Position numbers and translations under genes: made by a program. The notes under the pieces were generated by a model, which made no database searches, was not told where the DNA came from, and saw only the letters and a program-made list of their open reading frames with translations. Shown here one piece after another: positions 58,992 to 64,000 of a DNA stretch of 64,000 nt (the stretch's first letter is position 1; each line of letters starts with the position of its first letter). Origin of the DNA: Spirochaetia bacterium (lineage in GTDB: Bacteria; Spirochaetota; Leptospiria; Leptospirales; Leptonemataceae); assembly GCA_021413825.1 (NCBI GenBank), contig JAIOPQ010000001.1:1-64000 (forward strand), given 5' to 3'.

Positions 58992-59710
58992 GATTGCGGC
59001 TGATAGAGCGCGTTCTTGCCGCGAAGATCGATTCTGCCTTTCTGGCGCCCCTCCTTCTCAAAATATGCAAGGGATACCGTTATGCGCTCTACTGTGCTCG
59101 TGGTTAGATCCGGAACGTCCATTTGAATCGGCGGACGAATCATAAATAACGTGTAATAGCCTTTGCGGATAAGTATCTCAGAAATCCTTTTTTCCAAATC
59201 CGGCGCCTGTTCGCGAATACTGCGGAGCGAAATCAATGTCTCGTTTAGACCTTCACCAGATGCGTTGTTCCCCTGGATTCTAAACGCCCCGCTTACAATC
59301 GGAGAAGCTGTGCAGCGTCCATCGTAATGCAGAATTCGACCTGTTTCATCCACATCGATCATACTTCCATCGAGTCTGAGCACAGCAGAGCAAAGCCTTT
59401 CGTGTACGCGAATCACGATTTCTCCGCTTTCATCTTCCATGATAACAGAATTAATTGCAGGCACAGCAAGAAGCCGATTACGTGCAGCGAATAAATCACC
59501 GCGCGTCAAAGGGGCATCCGCTTTGAGACCTGATGCAAGTAGAATCTCCGCTGACGTAAGGTACGAATTTCCTGTCACGCGAATCTGCTTGACATTTGTA
59601 TAGCTCTTTCCATAATAGAATGCGATACCGGCGCCAGCCACAACCAGCAGTACAGAAGATAGAATCAGGAATACAAAGAGGTTACGTCGCTCTGACGCAG
59701 GCTCCACCAT
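58988..59710 (-). CDS. ftsQ: Cell division protein FtsQ/DivIB
   Basis: 240 residues. Short cytoplasmic N-terminus, one membrane helix (about 10-33, LFVFLILSSVLLVVAGAGIAFYYG), then a POTRA domain (VKQIRVTGNSYLTSAEIL...) and beta domain ending ISVSLAYFEKEGRQKGRIDLRGKNALYQPQ, close in pattern to DYRYKNGFAVR-type ends. Position between murC and ftsA supports it. Confidence 0.93.
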   Translation of the reverse strand: MVEPASERRNLFVFLILSSVLLVVAGAGIAFYYGKSYTNVKQIRVTGNSYLTSAEILLASGLKADAPLTRGDLFAARNRLLAVPAINSVIMEDESGEIVIRVHERLCSAVLRLDGSMIDVDETGRILHYDGRCTASPIVSGAFRIQGNNASGEGLNETLISLRSIREQAPDLEKRISEILIRKGYYTLFMIRPPIQMDVPDLTTSTVERITVSLAYFEKEGRQKGRIDLRGKNALYQPQS

Positions 59711-59761
59711 GAGCGATGGAATATATTATGTCTCATTGCGGCGCAACCAAAAATTGAAATA

Positions 59762-61090
59762 TCAGGTTTCCTGAGCACGTTTCAAGGCAGCATGTGCCAT
59801 GCTGGACACATCGCCTGCTCCCTGAAATAGAATTATGTCACCTGATTGTGCGGTCTTGAACAAAACCTGAAGCTCAGAGGCAGATGTCATCCGAGCACGA
59901 TTCCCGGTCAATTGCACAATCCACTCTGAATCTACTCCAGGGATTGGCTGTTCCCCTGCAGAATACAGGGGAAGAATCCAGCACTCATCGGCTAACGCCA
60001 GAACGTTCGCAAACCCGACCCCATGCTCCTTTGTGCGGGTAAAACGATGGGGTTGAAATACAATTCGAATCCGCTTGCCTGGATTTCTGATCCGAAGGGC
60101 ACTGAGAACCGCTGCAATTTCTGACGGATGATGCCCGTAGTCATCGTATACTTCAGCACCATTCACAGTGCCAATGAGCTCCATGCGTCGCTCCACGCCG
60201 GGAAAGGTTTCAAATGCAGCAAGCAGCGTCCCGCGTTCAAAGTTGATGAGTCCATTGCTGCGCAGAGTATCGAGCAGTGCAAAAAGGCCCAGAGCATTCG
60301 ATGCAAAATGCCTGCCAGGTAGCGACACCGAAAGCGCACCGATTCGCTCCTTGCCTCGAAACACTTCTAGATCGTCCGTCTGGCCCATGAACCTGCCCTG
60401 GTAGTCCGCCGGAAAATCGGCATTTGTTGAGTAGTAGACAGCACCATCGATTCCTCGCAGGACAGGATCCTCAGCATTGAGCACTGCAATCTCGCCTTCG
60501 ATAGCAAATTGGCGAAACGCCTCGTGTAAAGCCAGCTCATTGCCATAATGATCTAAATGATCTCTATCTACATTGAGAGCCAATCGAACATTTGCCCCGC
60601 TTTTCAGGAACGATCCATCTGATTCGTCCGTTTCAAATACGGCAGGGCCATTGCCCTTTCGCATTCCCTGTTCCAGGTATTTCGGTCTCCCACCCGCAAA
60701 GATTGTAGGATCAAGCCCGATCTGTAACAGAACCCAACCGGCAATCGAAGTAGTTGAAGTCTTCCCATGGGTTCCAGCAATCCCAATGCGAATCGGATTT
60801 TGGGCCAGAAGCTCCCGCAAGAAATCCATGCGATGATACAGTTTCAATTCTCCCTTGCTATTGCGGTTCTTCGCGACCACCAGCTCAGGATGATCCGCAG
60901 GAATCGCCGAACTAAACACTACTGCATCAACGGAGGCTATGCGACCTGGATCAATATCATTGTAAACAATCAGCCCCGCCTGTGCTCTGGCCTTTGGATC
61001 ACATCCGTAGACTTCGTGCCCCGATTCTGCTGCAAGATGCGCAAGCGGAAGCATACCCGATCCGCCAATTCCAATAAAATAAACTTTCAT
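59762..61090 (-). CDS. murC: UDP-N-acetylmuramate-L-alanine ligase
   Basis: 442 residues. First amino-acid addition to the peptidoglycan precursor. Dinucleotide loop KVYFIGIGGSGMLPLAHLA, ATP loop IGIAGTHGKTSTTSIAGWVL, EVYDDYGHHPSEIAAVLSAL (the usual VDDYGHHP) and LNVDRDHLDHYG. Overlaps murG by four bases. Fifty-one bases to ftsQ. Confidence 0.97.
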   Translation of the reverse strand: MKVYFIGIGGSGMLPLAHLAAESGHEVYGCDPKARAQAGLIVYNDIDPGRIASVDAVVFSSAIPADHPELVVAKNRNSKGELKLYHRMDFLRELLAQNPIRIGIAGTHGKTSTTSIAGWVLLQIGLDPTIFAGGRPKYLEQGMRKGNGPAVFETDESDGSFLKSGANVRLALNVDRDHLDHYGNELALHEAFRQFAIEGEIAVLNAEDPVLRGIDGAVYYSTNADFPADYQGRFMGQTDDLEVFRGKERIGALSVSLPGRHFASNALGLFALLDTLRSNGLINFERGTLLAAFETFPGVERRMELIGTVNGAEVYDDYGHHPSEIAAVLSALRIRNPGKRIRIVFQPHRFTRTKEHGVGFANVLALADECWILPLYSAGEQPIPGVDSEWIVQLTGNRARMTSASELQVLFKTAQSGDIILFQGAGDVSSMAHAALKRAQET

Positions 61091-62124
61091 CCAGCTTCGA
61101 TCGCCTCTGCAATCCGAAGCGCAGCATTATCATGAAACAGTTTCCTGGATGCCAGAGCCATCGCAGCCGTTGTGGCCTCGTTCTCCAGGAGCTCACGCAG
61201 AATGTTTGCGAGTCCCGCAGGATCGCTATCTGTTTGATTTAAAACGCGAGCAGCCCCGCCGCTTTCACAGATTCTCGCATTCGCAAGTTGATGGCCATCT
61301 TTGGAACTGGCCAGAGGCACCAGAATCATTGGCAGCCCAAACAGCATGGCCTCAGTCAGGATCCCGGCACCGGAGCGTGAAACAAGAACATGTGCCTGTT
61401 TATATAAATCTTGAATATTTGAATGAAAACCGAATAACGTTACGTTCTCTCTCTCTCCGAGCTTTGCTCGAACACTTTCCAGATTGTTCTCTCCGCATTG
61501 TAAAAACCATCGATACGTTTCACTCCATGCTTGATCAAGTAAAAGCCCAACCACCATTTCATTCAACTGCCTGGCACCCTGGCTTCCGCCCAAAATCAGG
61601 ATGGACTTTGAACTACTGGGCCATTCATGCCCTGCTGCTGCAGAACGTAGCTTAGCCCGAACGGGGTTACCGACAAGAGAAACATTTGATAGCCGAGAAA
61701 TCGGAAAGGTTGCAAAAATGTGCCTGGCAAACCGAGCAAAAAATCGCGTTACCTGGCCTGGAACAGCATTCTGTTCGCAAAGATAGATCTTCTTGCGAAA
61801 GAAGACCGCAGCCAACAAGGCCGGAAGTGTAGGATACCCGCCGAGACCAAGCACAATGTCTGCCCGGCGCACTGGAATAATCGCATCCAGCAATGCGCTC
61901 ATCAATTTAAATGGATACGGTATAAGCGACCCGATTCCGGATGGAAATGGTGGCGCAGCATACGAATGAACTTTGAATGCAGCCGATTTCAAATCAGCGT
62001 ACGCCTCGTTCCGGACTAAAGTCAAGAATTCCACGTCGTGCTTGCGCAATCGAAGCTCTTCCGCCATCGCACAACCAGGAGAAATATGACCACCGGTACC
62101 TCCGGCCACAACCAGTACTTTCAT
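61087..62124 (-). CDS. murG: UDP-GlcNAc:lipid I GlcNAc transferase
   Basis: 345 residues, GT28 glycosyltransferase that makes lipid II at the inner-membrane face. VVAGGTGGHISPGCAMAEEL N-terminal G loop, VLGLGGYPTLPALLAAVFFRKKIYLCEQNAVPG, ILGGSQGARQLNEMV, and the C-terminal VSRSGAGILTEAMLFGLPMILVPLASSKDGHQLANA. Overlaps ftsW by four bases. Confidence 0.97.
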   Translation of the reverse strand: MKVLVVAGGTGGHISPGCAMAEELRLRKHDVEFLTLVRNEAYADLKSAAFKVHSYAAPPFPSGIGSLIPYPFKLMSALLDAIIPVRRADIVLGLGGYPTLPALLAAVFFRKKIYLCEQNAVPGQVTRFFARFARHIFATFPISRLSNVSLVGNPVRAKLRSAAAGHEWPSSSKSILILGGSQGARQLNEMVVGLLLDQAWSETYRWFLQCGENNLESVRAKLGERENVTLFGFHSNIQDLYKQAHVLVSRSGAGILTEAMLFGLPMILVPLASSKDGHQLANARICESGGAARVLNQTDSDPAGLANILRELLENEATTAAMALASRKLFHDNAALRIAEAIEAG

Positions 62125-63260
62125 TCAGCCTCACTCTGACCGCATGCATTGAGCAATAGACCGGCCATACAAAAACTCGCAACTAAAGACGATCCGCCGT
62201 AGCTAAAAAATGGCAAACTTACGCCAGTGGTTGGAACGACTCCCGTCACAACTGCAACGTTAAGCAGACTTTGAACAATCAGCATTACCAGACAACCAGC
62301 ACCAAGCATGAAATAGAAGGGCTGATTCACGCGCCCGAGCAGATGAATACTTCGCCAGATAAACAGTACGTAGAGTAAGAACAAAATTCCGACGCCGACT
62401 ATTCCAAAATCCTCGGCAAACAATGCCAGGATAAAATCGGTATGACCGAATGTCAAATAACGGTGCGCGAATCCCGTTCCGATGTCTGTTCCAGTGATAT
62501 TGCCTTCTTGAAACGCGCGAAAGGCAGTGACGAGTTGATATCCGCCCTCATGTCTGTACGAATATGGATCCAGCCAGACCCAGAACCGCTCCATACGATA
62601 GTTGACCAGGAAAATTCCAAGAAGGAGTAGCGGAATAGAAGAAATTCCAACGAGCACCAGGCGAAGCATCGGAAAACCGGACAAATAGATCATGATAGCA
62701 AGCACTGTGAGAGTACAGATAGTCGTGCCATATTGCGGCCCAATCAGGATCAAGAGTAGTACTGCACCCATCAGCGTGAATGGAAGGATGAGCCTTCTGA
62801 AATCGGCTTCGCCAGCGTTCAGGTTCACTTTCCCAAGAATATGCGCGGCATAAATCAGCAGCGTAATTTTGGCAAACTCAGATGGCTGAAAGCGAAATGG
62901 ACCAATTGCCAGCCAGCGATGAAAGCTTTCAGTTTTGGACGAGACCTTCTGCCCAAGACCAGGTACAAACACAAGGAGCAAGCTGAAAGTAGTGAGGATG
63001 AGAAAAAGAAGCGCATAACGTCTAAGAAAATCCAAACGAACATACGCGCACACGAACAGGCCCAAAATTCCGGGCACAGACCAGAGCATCTGTTTGATAA
63101 AATAATAATCCGGATCCCCCTGATCAATTCTTGCCTGCAGGGATGATGCCGGATTCAGAGCATACAGCCCCATTCCGGCAATACAGAGGATCACGCCAAA
63201 CAAAAACAGATCTCGTTTGCGTTCCAGAAGTTCGAAAATGAAACTCAGATCCTTCTTCAT
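62121..63260 (-). CDS. ftsW: SEDS peptidoglycan polymerase FtsW
   Basis: 379 residues, ten predicted helices. SEDS marks: HRWLAIGPFRFQPSEFAKITLLIYAAHIL, YQLVTAFRAFQEGNITGTDIGTGFAHRYLTFGHTDFILALFAEDFGIVGV, and VPTTGVSLPFFSYGGSSLVASF near the end. The dcw position points to FtsW rather than RodA. Overlaps murD by four bases. Confidence 0.95.
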   Translation of the reverse strand: MKKDLSFIFELLERKRDLFLFGVILCIAGMGLYALNPASSLQARIDQGDPDYYFIKQMLWSVPGILGLFVCAYVRLDFLRRYALLFLILTTFSLLLVFVPGLGQKVSSKTESFHRWLAIGPFRFQPSEFAKITLLIYAAHILGKVNLNAGEADFRRLILPFTLMGAVLLLILIGPQYGTTICTLTVLAIMIYLSGFPMLRLVLVGISSIPLLLLGIFLVNYRMERFWVWLDPYSYRHEGGYQLVTAFRAFQEGNITGTDIGTGFAHRYLTFGHTDFILALFAEDFGIVGVGILFLLYVLFIWRSIHLLGRVNQPFYFMLGAGCLVMLIVQSLLNVAVVTGVVPTTGVSLPFFSYGGSSLVASFCMAGLLLNACGQSEAE

Positions 63261-64000
63261 CCGGCAAAGAGCGTGGCGCAGAGTTTTCGAAAATGCTCCC
63301 CCCTCTCCTCATACGAGTTGTATTGATCGTAGGACGCGCAGGCAGGCCCCAGATACACAACACCACCGGCTCGGCAAACCTCAAGACCTGCAGCAAATGC
63401 TTCCCGGAGATCCATGTATGTCCTGGCGGTATTTGTATCTGCAGCTATCTTTGCTGCCGCCGCTCCAAACGGTAGTATACTGGCTCCAAAGTCTGCAAGG
63501 GGCTTATAGCTCAATCCCTTGTCATACCCTCCAGCCAGGAGTGCTACGCGCTTCCCCTTGAAAGCAGTCAGACCAGAACAGACTGCTTGCACGGTAGTTG
63601 CTTTAGAGTCATTGATGAATTCAATCCCTTTCCAGTTACCTACAATCTCCATACGATGCGGCAGGCCGCGAAACGATCGTATAACGGCTGCAAGACGCTC
63701 AACACTAACCTCTTTGTTAGCCCGGCGAGCCAGATCATCGATAGCTGCCAGAGCACACTCCAGGTTAGATATATTATGCAATCCTGGAAGTTGAAATTCA
63801 TCTCTGGCACAAACGCGCTTGTCCCTGAAATAGATCCCGTCTGACTTTACAGATTGAAGAGATTCGAGGGCTATGCGTCGTGCGGCACCTCCATTTGAAG
63901 TCAGAATCTCTCCGGGTGCCATGAATAGATCTTCCAGGGTTTGCTTGTTCGTGATTTTGAGCTTAGCCGAAAGGTATTCCTCTATGCTTGCATACCGATC
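63257..64000 (-). CDS. murD: UDP-MurNAc-L-Ala:D-Glu ligase, C-terminal part
   Basis: Open to the right edge: the frame continues without stop to base 64000 (247 residues visible), upstream of the internal ATG at 63922. Edge residues DRYASIEEYLSAKLKI match the MurD HLDRHxSxxxYxxAK region; then HNISNLECALAAIDDLARRA, FINDSKATTVQAVCSGLTAF and VALLAGGYDKGLSYKPL, all MurD. The ATP loop lies beyond the window. First gene of the dcw run visible here. Confidence 0.96.
   Translation of the reverse strand, partial: DRYASIEEYLSAKLKITNKQTLEDLFMAPGEILTSNGGAARRIALESLQSVKSDGIYFRDKRVCARDEFQLPGLHNISNLECALAAIDDLARRANKEVSVERLAAVIRSFRGLPHRMEIVGNWKGIEFINDSKATTVQAVCSGLTAFKGKRVALLAGGYDKGLSYKPLADFGASILPFGAAAAKIAADTNTARTYMDLREAFAAGLEVCRAGGVVYLGPACASYDQYNSYEERGEHFRKLCATLFAG

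Noticed and set aside
63257..63922. murD starting at ATG 63922
   Set aside because: The frame stays open to the window edge and the upstream residues match MurD, so that ATG is internal.
1..64000. tRNA, rRNA, CRISPR, insertion sequences, prophage
   Set aside because: Intergenic gaps are all short; none shows cloverleaf structure, spaced direct repeats, transposase or phage genes.

Overview
The window looks like chromosomal DNA from a diderm, LPS-bearing spirochete of the order Leptospirales. Supporting signs are a ribosomal protein S21 close to my recollection of the Leptospira protein, LPS-export permeases of the LptF/LptG family with a heptosyltransferase-like gene, a FlaA-like periplasmic-flagellum protein, many hybrid kinases, and short-spaced lipoproteins. 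By eye the base composition is near 50% GC, which fits Leptonema/Turneriella-like or uncultured relatives better than low-GC Leptospira. No tRNA, rRNA, CRISPR array, insertion sequence or prophage was seen. Gene density is very high: no gene-free stretch exceeds about 150 bases, and many neighbours share TAATG, TGATG or ATGA stop/start overlaps.

Layout. 1-1.7 kb: leuD (cut by the edge) and leuC. 1.8-7.3 kb: a FecR-domain lipoprotein coupled to a hybrid histidine kinase, a MORN-repeat exported protein, and a chemoreceptor. 7.4-11.75 kb: the macromolecular synthesis operon rpsU-yqeY-dnaG-rpoD, with an unusual five-codon leader before rpsU. 11.9-19.9 kb: a 7TMR-DISM hybrid kinase, a 71-residue unknown, a MerR-like/TPR fusion, dnaE and an exported unknown. 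20-25.7 kb: a YdhR-like/TetR divergent pair around a near-perfect operator, a sigma factor with two region-4-like modules plus its partner, and an M23 peptidase. 23.8-30.5 kb: a leftward four-gene run (LptF/G permease, degenerate receiver with coiled coil, TPR-NHL-VWA protein, TPR/FlgT-like protein), divergent from a GT9 glycosyltransferase.

31.7-39 kb is a tightly overlapped eight-gene leftward operon: DGK-like membrane kinase, LptF/G permease, unknown, UbiD-type decarboxylase, orphan ParA, a single-span membrane partner, a MORN lipoprotein and a membrane-anchored M23 peptidase. The last four look like a ParA-positioned envelope module and are the best candidate for an undescribed system. 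39-48.6 kb is mixed: SurA-like lipoprotein, GNAT, DsbD, C69 peptidase, RluA, FlaA-like, PepA coupled to a SpoIIE phosphatase. 48.6-53.3 kb: an MlaC/RND/lipoprotein set followed by a short TrhO. 53.5-64 kb is the division/cell-wall (dcw) cluster read leftward, murD-ftsW-murG-murC-ftsQ-ftsA-ftsZ, continuing into NfeD, two SPFH proteins (one split by a frameshifting internal deletion) and cmoB.

Common themes are envelope construction (LPS export, peptidoglycan synthesis and hydrolysis, lipid trafficking) and signalling. All functional calls are by reading motifs; no database search was made.
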